Assembly: GCA_905221605.1 (NCBI GenBank)
Contig: CAJNDS010002512.1
Coordinates: 876,360 to 936,359, forward strand
Source of the DNA: Symbiodinium natans
Lineage: Eukaryota > Sar > Dinophyceae > Suessiales > Symbiodiniaceae
DNA: 60,000 bases
Direction of reading: 5' to 3'
Part shown: piece by piece, positions 11,339 to 22,200 of the stretch
Layout: each line of letters starts with the position of its first letter
How positions within the stretch are numbered: the first letter of the stretch is position 1
Notes under the pieces: generated by a model
The model's input: only the letters and a program-made list of their open reading frames with translations
What the model was told of the DNA's origin: nothing
Database searches by the model: none
Translations under genes and position numbers: made by a program

Positions 11339-11403
11339 GACTTCCTTGCGCAGGCGCACGAAGCGGCCAAGGCAGCCGCTGGAGCTGCTCTCAGGGCTGA
11401 CGG
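11339..11403 (+). CDS. possible short Ala-rich exon
   Basis: After TTTGATCCAG the frame reads DFLAQAHEAAKAAAGAALRA then DG, an alanine-rich helix, with G/C-ending codons. It may belong to the same gene as the exons at 10.0-10.3 kb. Phase could not be tested. Confidence 0.22.
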
Positions 11404-12061
11404 GTCAGAGTTTCGGGGCCTTTGGATTTCGGGTTTCGGGCATGGGTAATCGCCATCATGTGGCAGTTAACGAGACTGCAACATAATCGGGTGATCAAGC
11501 AAAACGAAGAACGAGTGCTCTGGATGTTGCATCTCTGGCATCGCTGCCGTTCGACTGTTCCCGGTCCGGGCTTTGGGTTTTCGGAGGGCTTTGGCAAAGA
11601 ATAAGCACCCCACGAGTGAAATAGGATGACCTTGTATGGAGATGTTGCAGTCGGTCCAGTAGCTCGCTCAGAGCTTGTGCCGAAAGTAGCAGATTGAGAA
11701 GTTGCGACCAAGACGGAGGGCTTTGTTGGGCAGCCCTGTTTATGTAATTCTGCCGTGACCCAACTTGAGGTGATTCAGGCTAGCTTTGAAATAGTGTATC
11801 ATGAAGGGCTGTGGCCAAGGAGAAGAGTCAGTTCAGGTACGCAACTTGGCAGCAAGGTAGCTTGACGATCCCAGACAAACGAAGACTCGAGACTTCCCGT
11901 GCTGCTGGTCCTGGAGACAAGGAGATTCGTGACATTCGTGACGTGCTGCCACCTTTTCACTCCAAAGCCTCAATGAAACCTGCACTGTCTCCCGAAAGGG
12001 TGTGTAAGAATCGAAAACATTCTCTGCATCAAGCGCTTGTAAACATTGTAAACGTACTTTC
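11404..12061. other. no gene recognised
   Basis: A plus frame at 11811-12065 (84 codons) is protein-like in places (GPGDKEIRDIRDVLPPF) but has no confirmable borders. Confidence 0.3.
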
Positions 12062-12286
12062 CTAATCTTTCTTCATCTTCATGGCCGTTGTAAGTACTTC
12101 CAGACTTTTCTCTCGCAGACCCCAGCAGACACCCCGAGCAAGGTAAAAGCTGTTGCGAGCCTGGTCCTCGAAAAATGGCAAGGGAAGTTCCTCGAGACTC
12201 TTTGCTGCAGATCTGCGCTGGAACTGGACTTCGGTTCTTGGGGCAAGAGGCTTCAGATCAAATCTCATACTCCCAGCTTCTTCACC
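12062..12286 (-). CDS. C-terminal exon, unknown protein
   Basis: On the minus strand a good acceptor (TTTGCTTGCAG) is followed by GEEAGSMRFDLKPLAPRTEV, later ELPLPFFEDQARNSFYLARG and finally a lysine-rich end (TAMKMKKD) before TAG. The sequence is balanced, charged and unlike chance translation. It has no family I know. A possible second splice donor (GTACTTAC) lies inside it. The candidate exon at 12345-12516 lies directly upstream on the same strand. Confidence 0.4.
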   Translation of the reverse strand, partial: GEEAGSMRFDLKPLAPRTEVQFQRRSAAKSLEELPLPFFEDQARNSFYLARGVCWGLREKSLEVLTTAMKMKKD

Positions 12287-12344
12287 CTGCAAGCAAAAGG
12301 CAGAAACCTGTGTAATGGCTCCTAGCAATGCCCTCTCTTAGCAG

Positions 12345-12516
12345 TCTTGAAGCCCCCGAATGTGTTTCCATTCAAGCAGTCCAGAAGAAGTAACATCTCC
12401 AAAGCGACTGTGCGTGATTGTGCTTCTTCTCTGGGGAAGTGGGTGAAGTGGTTGGAGAGAGGAGGGCTGCCCGCCTTGCTGCGTAGCTTCGGGATTGGGG
12501 CTGTGTCCTCCAAGTA
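12345..12516 (-). CDS. upstream exon of the 12062-12286 gene
   Basis: On the minus strand the acceptor GCTTCACAG (its last base is 12517) is followed by YLEDTAPIPKLRSKAGSPPL, then SNHFTHFPREEAQSRTVALE and MLLLLDCLNGNTFGG. This looks like a helical protein segment. The donor is unclear; a GC or GA donor near 12345-12360 would be needed. Family unknown. Confidence 0.33.
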
Positions 12517-13484
12517 CTGTGAAGCAAGTCGGGTTTGGACTTTAGACTGGCAATCGTAGGCTAACTGTTGCCCTGACAGCCTCGATTCTCAGAACATGGC
12601 CTGATAACTCCGTACATCAGGAACTGAAGGCCCAACGCCCTGTGTTTTTGAACTCCCCGGCATGCTCATGTCCTCAACGGGTTCAAGCCCCCAGCTTCTG
12701 TGAGCGAAACAAACCCCATGACTTGCCTTCACGTCAGGGTGAGCCTAAGCCTAAAACTGGCACGTCGTACAACAGCAGCCGGTCATCCGCATTGGTACTC
12801 GCTGCTAACAGTTTCCACGCTGCACATTCTCAATTCCGAGTCTGCAGAGTGTCCAGGAACATGATAAGACTGGAGCAGCAGTGCCTGGTGGAACTGCAGC
12901 GGCAGATCAGCTATCCGACAGGCACTAGCACAGAGCCGGGCGGTGGTTCAGTTGTATGTTGTTCAGCACAGATGGTTCAGGCTCGGCCTGAGCTGATAGT
13001 TCACAGCCGTTTTGGAGGTGATTTTAACATCATGTGAGGCCTGCTACATAACACCACACCCAAAAGAATATAGGTCAAAGTTCTCTGTTGCAACGTGCAA
13101 CACAAAGAGTAGCCATCCCGTAGAGCTTAGAAATCAACTCATGATGGGAGCTCGGAGGGTGGCGCCAAGGATGTCGAAGGTCACACTGTTTGGAGTGCTC
13201 CTGGTGCTCCTCTCTATCTCTAGCCGGAGTATTCTCGACTCCATAAGATGATGGTGGTGGCAGCCGAGTTGCCAAGGTGAGCTGATGCAGATGCGCGGCG
13301 TGATCAGGCACGAAGTCCGGCCCTCGACAGGGCTTGACATTCTCTCCAGCTTCTGATAAGCCCTTTCCAAGCTGCAGGGCCTCAAGCGGGGCCTCAAAAG
13401 GATTGAAGGCAAGGAAGCCAAGTTGTATTTTAAGGGTGCCTCGACATTACTCACGGTGTCCACGTGAAGCTTCTGTCTCGAGCA
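12517..13484. other. no gene confirmed
   Basis: The plus frame 12642-13037 contains a protein-like helical stretch (NMIRLEQQCLVELQRQI) that could be an exon, but I cannot place its borders. Confidence 0.3.
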
Positions 13485-14511
13485 ATGAACGTGGTAAAGC
13501 TTTTGCATGTCTTTGTTGCAACTCTTGCTGGAGCCAGCGAGCCGAGTAACACAACCACAGAGAGAGTAATTGAGAGTAAGTCAGATGAGCCTGCTCGGCG
13601 AGTTGAGAAACTTGTCAGCTTGTGCGTTGCACGCGCCGCGTCAAGCCAGAAGTGGAGTTGCCCCTGCGTGCTCCTCTTATGGAAAGGGAGGCGCCATGAG
13701 AAAGCGCGCGAGGAAGCTTGCAGCCACCCGGACGAGAAGCCGCAGCTGGCACGACAAAGGTACGTGCCTGACGAGATACGAACCTGGGGCTAACCATATG
13801 ACCTGCATTATGACCCTAGGTAGTGTGTCTTATGGCTCGCCTCTCTTGCAGTTCAGTTTCCATGTCACAGGAAGAATGGCTTCGGAGCAAAGGAGTCTCC
13901 TGGGATCCACGTGTTCGTCTCAGGCCTCCAGACGATCCCTGGCAGACTTGGCCTGCCGAGGTTTGCCACATTTTGCCACATCGTTTCAGCTTGGAGTAAA
14001 CTGGTGTCCTCACTGCAACAGGAGAACTATCCATTTATGTTCTGCTCCCGAGTTTTGCTAATGGTTTCGTTAAGGTTTAGTCGAAAGCATATGGCGTTGT
14101 CGGGCCTTGAAGCCAACTGCAGGACAGCACTGCAATTTGTCCAGATGGTTGGGGTGTGGTCTGCACGGCACCACTGGCGAAGGGGGAGACTGTCGTTCAG
14201 GCGATCCAGGTATGCAGCTTCGTTGCTTCTGGGCCCCAAGCTCTTCCCACCCGCCCGCAAACGCTCCCATGGATGTGAAAGGACGACTATATGGTTTGCA
14301 GCGCCCGTCAGACCCTGCAGTGTCGCAGCATTGTCTATGACCCGCACACGTAGCAAATCACGTGGTTTCCCTGGAACAATGAGACCATGTGCTGCCTCGT
14401 GCCCCCAAGTTCTCCCTACACCCTCAACCACGTCAAATAGTGAATTTCGAAGCTTCTCCCCACAGGTGCCGGAGGCTGCCACATTTTCTGCCCACAAGCC
14501 GCTGTCGGAAG
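13485..14511 (+). CDS. SET-domain protein methyltransferase, first four exons
   Basis: Four exons join in phase. Exon 1 (13485-13759) starts with MNVVKLLHVFVATLAGA, a signal-peptide-like leader, and ends before GTACGTG in phase 2. Exon 2 (13852-13960) follows CTCTCTTGCAG and reads SMSQEEWLRSKGVSWDP; it ends in phase 0 before GTTTGCC. Exon 3 (14123-14209) reads DSTAICPDGWGVVCTAPLAK then GETVVQAI. This is the first SET motif, which helps bind S-adenosylmethionine. Exon 4 (14466-14511) continues with VPEAATFSAHKPLSE, as in SETD3/SETD4/Rubisco-LSMT-like proteins, and uses a GC donor (GCAAGC). SET proteins methylate lysines or, in SETD3, histidine. The signal-like leader would suggest export or plastid routing. 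The next exons are unresolved until 17.6 kb. The start is the first ATG in the frame; 5' exons could be missing. Confidence 0.6.
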
Positions 14512-17500
14512 GCAAGCTGGGTTTACACTCGTTCTGGGCTTAGCGCCGAAGAGCGGTTGGCATCAGGGCTCATCAAGCTTGAAAAGGATGATAAAATGGA
14601 ATAAGGAGAATAAGAATCAACAACCATTTGATGAGGCTAAGGATTGCTTTTGCCTATAGGGCCTGGAGACATGGAACTCTTGTCGTCGGGTCGCTCCGAA
14701 TATGTTTGTGCGAATGCTTCCATTTCGGCCCGGAGCCAGGCCGGCCATCAACAGGGCAACTGCTACAAGAAGCCGGCCTACCACCGAGGCGTTAGCTTGT
14801 AGGGGCACGCGGTAGATTTGCCGCCGGGCTTGGGATTGGGGATGGTTGCCTCAGGCACTTTCATTGAACACACCCAGGCTTCCGCAAGATCTTTAGCCTA
14901 AGCTGTCTGCGAGCCCGAAGCTCTGCACACCTAGGTGGCTCGAGTTTGATCCCGATGTGGACTGTCAACTGCCCCTCGCAGCAGCCCCTTGCCCAAAACA
15001 AGGAGTTTGTGCTCTGGCTTGGGACGACTGGTGACCGGTGATTAATGGATCTCGTACAGATGGTCAGAGTAGGTTTACTGCATTCGTTCATGAGTTTTGA
15101 TCTCAGCTGCAGCTGCAACCCGAATAAACGTTTTTGTTTAGGAGTTTAGGAGTCAGGGCACGGTTTGCAAAAGGAAAGGCACTCTCCCAGTCGCCCGCGG
15201 CTCATTCTAAACACCAACACAACAAATTTTAACGGCATTTTTCCTATATTCAGCAGTGAAGGTTGACGCGTTCGTGTATGTTCTGGTAATCGCCTAGAGG
15301 CCCAGAACTTCCCGACATGACAGCGTATGGTTTCATGGTTCCCTACTTCATAGCGTCCCCCAGTCGCAATCCGGAGAATTTCTGCAGAGCGCCAGGCCCT
15401 CCTCCTTGCGAGAGATAAAGGAAGCGCATGGTGGCCGAAACTATGCCCATCCGTTCCTGCTCGCCTGCAAAAGTTGTCAGGGCTTTCTGGTGTGGAGTTG
15501 GTTGCAGGGTTCGGGTTTGAACGGTGGCACACAATCCTAAACTCAGGGTTGGGATTCTGCCGCACCACGTTCAGCAAGCTGCTTTGTTGTTCAGGCTGCG
15601 GTGAAGGAAAATGAGGGCGGGTAAGATCGCCTTGTGGCCAGTATCTGTGTAGAATTTTGGTAGCCTCTTATGCTGAGGAAACATGTGTCGAATCATATGG
15701 CTCAGAGCATTTCAATTCTTATGTGCGATCAGGTGAGAATGAGCTGTCAACTAAACGGAGAGAACAAACAACAAGTCCCAAGAAGCCGCGCAACGAAACG
15801 CAGGTTACGCCGGTCGACTGCGTGCTGGCCTGGAACTGGCACTGGCCCCAGGGGGAACGCTCGGCAAGGCAGCTGCTGGCAACTTGCCTCAGAGTGAATT
15901 AACGGGAGGGGAATCCATGGTAGATCAGTCATAGTGGGGCCGAAGGTTCAGGGCACAACGGCGCTCCGTGTGAGCTTCAAGCAGGTCCTGCACGGGCCCA
16001 ATGATTGAAAAAAGCGGCCCGAAGCCGAAAGCTTTTGTCATCCAGCTGCCTCTAGTAGCCGAGTTATAGAAGTTTGTACTCTTGTTGAAGCTGTTGCTTT
16101 GAACTTCTCTTCTCTCAGTTTGATCATGTCGTCGTGTCTTCCTACAGCAACCGACTGTGCAATGCGCCCGTCTCCCGTGCCTGAAGTGCTGAGCTGAGGA
16201 TGGCACTGAGCTTAGCGCGCCGGTGGCCGCGAAGCAGCGGCGCTTGCGCTTCTTGGTTTAGAGGGTGTAGGGCCTGTAGGGGACAGGATAAGACGATAAG
16301 AAGGACCTTGCTACTGTACGATCGTGCTGACCATCGAAATTGTGAGCATGTCACGCATGTAGAACAACTTCTGGGGGTTTTTTAGGGATGCAGTAGGTTC
16401 AATTCGCTCGTGGTCGCCTGAGCCGGCCTTTCGGCAACTGAGGGGTAGAAGCCGAGACGCTGCAGCCGATCCTCACCTCATTGGGCTGTAAGAGGCTCTG
16501 GGGACATGCTGTCGAATCTACAGAAGGTTCCAACGCTTGATGTCAAGATAAGGCAGCTTTCCAAGAATGGGGCTTAGGGACGGTGGCGAAGATCTTGAGA
16601 TGATGCTGCTATCGCTTCTATATCCACATGTCTGCTCGCGGTTTGTTCCACGTGACGTACCAGCTTCAAGAAAGAGACGACACTCTAGCAGCAACAAATG
16701 AGCGCAGCCCCGAGAGTGGTGAAATCCCCACGCATGACGCCCCTGTAGTCTTCTGTTCCTTCGCTTTCACCCCTGCCTTCCCTTCCCCCAACCTGAGATC
16801 CTTTGCAGGGCCTCTTTGGCTGCCTATGTCGCAGCTTGCGCCGTGGTCCTCAGCAGAGTGCAGCCATGGTCCCTCCTCAGCCAGAGGGCCATAGATGCAT
16901 GGACATTGGGAGTGTTGTATGATTACATGAGTACATGACATGTCTTTGCGACACCTTGCGTATTCTGCGTGTGCCTGTGTGTACTGCTTGAAGTTTGTTT
17001 CCTGGCAGAGGCCTAAAAAAAACATTTGCTTCCCACTCACGACAGGCATTTTGCAGAACGATAAACCTTGGCGGTAACAAGGCTGTCATGAGCATGTAAG
17101 GGTTGAAGAAGACCGCACGATGCACGACAAGGTTTGGAAGCAAGCTGCCGCGACAAGCCCTTCTCCCCAAACAGTTGGTCATCCTGGGCCGTGCACGGTG
17201 GAACCGGGGCTTGTTTACGGCGTTCTCGGCTTTCTGATTCCAGGTGCGGTGCAAATCTTTGCACGCAGGGGTTGCTCTCGGCTATTCCTATGGCGGCTGC
17301 AATTCGCGAACGATGACCCTCGCGGTGTTGCCGAGTGCTTGAGACTCGTTGCTGTGCGGCATCCAAATCATGCATCGCGAATAGCTTGGGCATCGCGGCA
17401 CTCATCAAATCGCGATCTCCCGAGGTTGTGTGCGGTCCGAATCGCGCTCCTGCACGGGGGCAGCGTGGGGAAGGGGCAAGGGGCGCATGACAAAGGGATT

Positions 17501-17629
17501 TGGCCCATTGGCCCACAGCCACTTTGAATTTGGCGTTCCGGCGTAGATGACTGCAGGCACGCGAAACAAGTACATGATTCATCATCGTCATCGTCAGCAT
17601 AATGATCCTGCAACGACTCCCAAGAACAG
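14512..17629. other. unresolved middle of the SET gene
   Basis: Exons between the first SET motif and the C-terminal half should lie here if this is one gene, but I could not identify them. Protein-like scraps occur near 15660-15900 and 16670-16760 plus. A minus frame at 14617-14808 has a hydrophobic N-terminus. None can be joined in phase. Confidence 0.3.
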
Positions 17630-18118
17630 CGAGTTGCTAGTTTTGCTTGGCTTGGTACTCTGGAGGACTGCACTGACTGAAGATGACATGCTGTCTTGCC
17701 CCCCTGTGCCCACTTGGCCTGGAAGGTTTGGAGGGGCCATGGTTCCCTTCGTCGACCAGGCAAGAAGCTTCTGCACACTACTAGAGTTACTACAGGTAAC
17801 GCATCCTGAAGTTTGCTATGGAAGGGCAGCCTTGCACAAGTCACGAGGTCTTCGGCGAGTCCTTTGGTTAGCCGCTTAGCCTTTGTTGAACTGATTTGGC
17901 ATGTCACCGGCGAGACGAGGGTTTAGTCATTGTTGGGCATATGGCACGGCTTTCAGGGTTTGGGGGCGGGGGCTCCAGCTTGGCTTGGAGGCCAACCACG
18001 GGAAGCCGCACGTGGAGTTCCGATTGTTCAAAGGCAGCGTGCGAGGCAAGGCAATTCGCGACATAGCTGCTGGGGAGATTCTCCAGAGCTACGGAGATCT
18101 TTCCACTGCGGACTCCTT
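17630..18118 (+). CDS. SET-domain C-terminal half
   Basis: Two exons join in phase 0. The first (about 17630-17759) ends with PGRFGGAMVPFVDQ before a GC donor (GCAAGAAG). The second (17979-18118) starts after GGGGCTCCAG with LGLEANHGKPHVEFRLFKGS, continues VRGKAIRDIAAGEILQSYGD and ends LSTADSL before a possible GT donor. Joined, MVPFVDQLGLEANHG matches the MVP-x-D-x-x-NH motif of SETD3/LSMT-like SET domains. GEILQSYGDLS matches the GEE-x-x-x-SYG motif. In this family the Asn-His pair and the SYG tyrosine line the methyl-transfer site. The post-SET part lies further downstream and was not found. It very probably belongs with the exons at 13.5-14.5 kb, as strand, family and order agree. Confidence 0.6.
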
Positions 18119-19140
18119 GTAGCCGAACTGCACAAAGTAACTTGAAGCATCGTTCACACAATGCTTGCTTTGATCAGTGTTCGTCCTCAGGCTGAGGGCA
18201 TAGTGTGCCTGGGCCTAGTCTTCTTTTGTTGGTCTACACCAGTCAAGGTACCGCTATGGCTTCGCGGCACTGGCTGCGAGGGCTACCGACATCTTGGTGT
18301 CCGAAAGAGAGGCGCCTCTAAGTTTCTGCTAGTTTCTGGTATCAAGAGCCATGAGTCCTGAAGCCAGCCGCGCACGGAAACAGCCCCGATTGAGAACGGA
18401 AGCCGGAAGTTCCCAAAATCGGCTTTTCGAGGAACTCCTCGTTAGCCCTGGTGTTGTCATGATTTAAATGCAGGTCAGCATATCCCTACAAATCCCTAGT
18501 TGCCAATGACCGAACTTCAACAGTCCGAGCGCAAGAGCTGAAGCCTCTGAGCCAGAATCAACCCGCTTAAACCCTATAAGTGAGACTTGAACGCCGCCAC
18601 CCTAAAGCACTACATCCCTCGATCTAGAGCAAGGTGGTCACCGTAACCGTTGAGATGGTGCAGGCACACCGGCGGACATGTGTTCAAGGCTTCGATCTGG
18701 GTTTACGAAGTTCAGGGGATCTCCGGTGTGCCTTTGCTGAATGCCGCTAAAGTCAACTGAAGCGAGGCAGTCGCCGGCGCATGCTTCAACAGCTGTCTCT
18801 TAGAATCTGACATTTGCCTGAAGTTGTGGCAAATGTTCGAGATCTCAACAACTTTCTCAGAGAACTTGCTCAAGATTCTCATGTGCTTAAGTTGTGGTTT
18901 TTAACATTTTAACATGAAAAAGGAAGCGTTTTACAAAACCTGCAAAAAACACAAATGTTCCAGATCTAAAGCTTTCTCAAGAAGGTCCAGCCCAGCCAGT
19001 CTCAAAAAGACCCCCGTGCCCCACCGCACGTTCTTATCAGATGTTCTGACCCTCCATCGTGGCTCTACCCTAAAGCCATGCCGCCCATACGCCATTGTGC
19101 ACAAGCCTTCTGACGATTTGCCGACCCCTCCTCCCGAGAC
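18119..19140. other. no gene recognised
   Basis: The last exons of the SET gene could be here. No frame could be connected. Confidence 0.3.
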
Positions 19141-19169
19141 GCACACTCTCGCTCTCGCTCTCGCTCTCG

Positions 19170-19221
<52 letters not shown>

Positions 19222-19257
19222 CATCTCTGTATGTCTCTCTCTCTCTCTCTCTCTCTA
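19141..19257. repeat. (TCTCGC)n/(TC)n microsatellite
   Basis: A run of GCTCTC units passes into pure CT dinucleotides, with two short interruptions near 19212-19232. The Leu/Ser and Arg/Glu frames over it are artefacts. Confidence 0.95.
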
Positions 19258-22200
19258 AATCCGTGAATCCGCGTAGCCTAAAGCCACCAAGTGATGAAGG
19301 CGGCCGCAAGCAGCCAGGGTGGCTCCAGCAAGCTGCCGCGTGCTGGCTTGCTTGAACAGCTCCTGACCTTGGCACGAGGAGTTGAGGGTTTGGGAATGCT
19401 TGGGACGTAAAGTTTGAGAGTGGCCTCAACATCACGAGTCCCACGCAGATCCGTCGAAGAAGGCACATAGCCTTGGGCTAATTTCTTGCGAAGCCATTAC
19501 CGCGAAGTCCTGCAGCCTTGCAACACCTACCTCCTGGCAAAAAAGCCTTCAAGCTTAAACAAAGCTGAGCCAAAATCTACCAAACCCCTACGCCCATCTA
19601 AGACCTCAACCCGCTAGAGCCCTTCCCAGCCCAAGGTTGGGGATCTTGGAGCCCTCTCCGTGGGATGGTGTGGAGGAGCGGCTGCCAGATTGTCTGGCGT
19701 GGGCAGAGCGTCCCTGAATAGCGACTTGAGGCTTGGTGTTCCTCAGACCGAGATCCGAGCCGGTAAACAAGAAGTCAAGCCCAAACACCAACAAGTTCTT
19801 GTCGATGTCAAGTCAGGACTGACTTCGTGTCCACATGGGGGGCTTTCAACTCTTGGACAATCTTTTGACTAACTCTTGATCGTGTGTGAGCTCGTCCGCA
19901 TGGAAGCACAAGTGCTTGCACTGTCAGAACAGTGGACATGTAAACGGGTACGCGAAGCTGTGGGGATTGCAAAGATGTAGGCGAGGCTCGCTCGTGAGCA
20001 GCTCCGACCACTCAGCAGGGTCCTTTGCTTGCCACCCATACTTTGGCAGCCATCTTGCAGACGATGTCTGGTGACATGGCACAGATGTCAAGTGAGGCTT
20101 TCTGCGTGCGAACGCCAAAGCTGGGTGGTGGTGTGCAATGCCCGTGCCTGTGTGGTATTTGGAAAGTGGTCGCCAAACACAGACTTCGTTGTTTAGTCCC
20201 CAGCGTCCCCATCAACACCTATAAGACCTGTAAAAACTCAAGTTTGCTACAGGACCTGCTGGGCGTGGAGCTATCCCTCAGCAGGCGCCCTGCAGCAAGC
20301 GGCGGCGTGAAAGGCAGGTTGCCTGTTGAGCATTGGCACCGGCTCGATGAAAACAAGTCTTGCCATCTTGCCCTTGCACTTCGCTGAGTGCCTTATATCC
20401 ATCAGTCCGAAACTGACCGTCAGCTGTCGCAAGGGTCGTTGCAGTCCGACATGTCCTCAAGGTTTTTCACAAAAACAGTTCCTGATTGCGTTGCGAAGTA
20501 GACATTCGACGTCCGTGTGTGCTTTTTAAGTACCTCGCTTCGGCAGGCTTGCGGGCGCTGCTGGTCGTGGCGAGTTGCTTCGCCATGTCTGAAGAGGAGC
20601 ACCAAAAGTTCTGACATTTCTGATGCATTCCCGGCAGATGGAGGCAGCCTCTTAGAAAGCTAACTTATCGAGCTTTGTAGGAGATCATGGGGCAGAGGGA
20701 CAGCGCAGCATGCTAAGTGGCTTGTACCAGGTCTGTTGGGTTCATTGCTCCTGGAGCGGATTATTGCGTTTCCGGAACGTTGATCACCCACCATAAGCCC
20801 GAACTCTACGAGCCTCGCGAGAAGGGCATCTAAAATTTGAACGATGTCAAGACTGAAAAGAACTCCCGCTGCTGTTGTCGTCGCCCTGAACTGGACTCAT
20901 TTATCCCTGAATTTCTGATCGCTGGGCCACTGGGAACCGGGAACCCTTAAACCCGAAACAAAAAAACCTGAAACCCCGAACTGCTGGCAGGACTGGGCTG
21001 CCTTGGTCGCCTTGCCCCCAGCAGCAGCCCCTCTCGCTGATGCATTGGGCGAAGGATCTGGGAAGCTGCCCCCACCAGGCTGGAGTCGCGTTGAAGGTTG
21101 AAAGGGTTATATAACGTCAAAGGAATGCCTGAAAAATCGGGCACAATCTCATTAGCTTTGTTCCCAGGTACGGGTGGACTTCAGGTTCGGTCTCGGGAAA
21201 GCTGGTGTGAGGGGGGCTTTGGATCTAAAGCCTATACAGTGTGAGATGGGCCCTAAGTTTTTGTACGGTCTTTGCTGCCGTGGCGAATTGGGGTGCCTCG
21301 CAGGGCGAAGAGGGCATCGCACAACCCTCTGTGTAGCTCTCCCACTCTGCCAAGCCCTGAACCTGAGATGAACCAAGGTGGACTTTTCTTCTCTCGGCGG
21401 GTAAGGGTCCACTTGACCATCCGGACAAGTCCCAAACACTGAACTTGAACCCAGGACAAAATTTGAAAAAAGGAATGGGCGACTCTTCCTGAAATCGAAG
21501 ACAGCACACATCCGACATAAAGGTTGGAAGCATATGATGTAGTAGAGGGGTTCAGAGATTGAGCAACGCAGGAAGTTCAAGCCTTCAGCATGCGAGCTAC
21601 TCCATCGTCGGTATCTTCGGAGGTATCTCCTGGGCGTCATCTGCCTCCTTGGTCACCTGCCTTGGGGCGCTGGAACTCCGGCGGAAGGCCCCAGAGCACG
21701 GGGCCTACAATAAGGAGCCATAGTACAGGGAGGTGCAGGAATTAGCGGTGCTCGGCTTGTTGCTTGAGACCTCTTGACCGTTGCAGCATCACGCCTCAAC
21801 ACTGCGATACTTGGGGTCTGCGAAATTGGATTTGCACGGTCTTTTCGCAACCTGCTCTTACACCGGTTCTTGTCCGAATTTTCCAGGGTGGTTTGCGGGT
21901 TGGCCCACACGCCGGCTTGGAGCCTTCATGTGATGCCAACTTGGGCAGCCTAGCTACCTATTCAACCACCCCATTCAATCAACTCTCGGGATGAATCTGA
22001 GGCCCGTTGGTGAATACGGCCATGTTGTGAACATGCCCGGGCCAGGCCTACCACACATCCAGCCTGGCTCACGAGGACATGTCATCTCTAAGTTCAGGCA
22101 CATCTATCGGCAAGGAAAGTTCGGCTTGCGCATAGGCTGCATAGGCTTTGGAATTTGCGGGGCTTTTTCAGGCCTAGGCGGCCTAGATGACGTCCTGAAC

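Noticed and set aside
14617-14808. Minus-strand frame with hydrophobic N-terminus (RLLVAVALLMAGLAPG), like a targeting peptide
   Set aside because: It lies inside the unresolved part of the plus-strand SET gene and leads into no recognisable mature protein.
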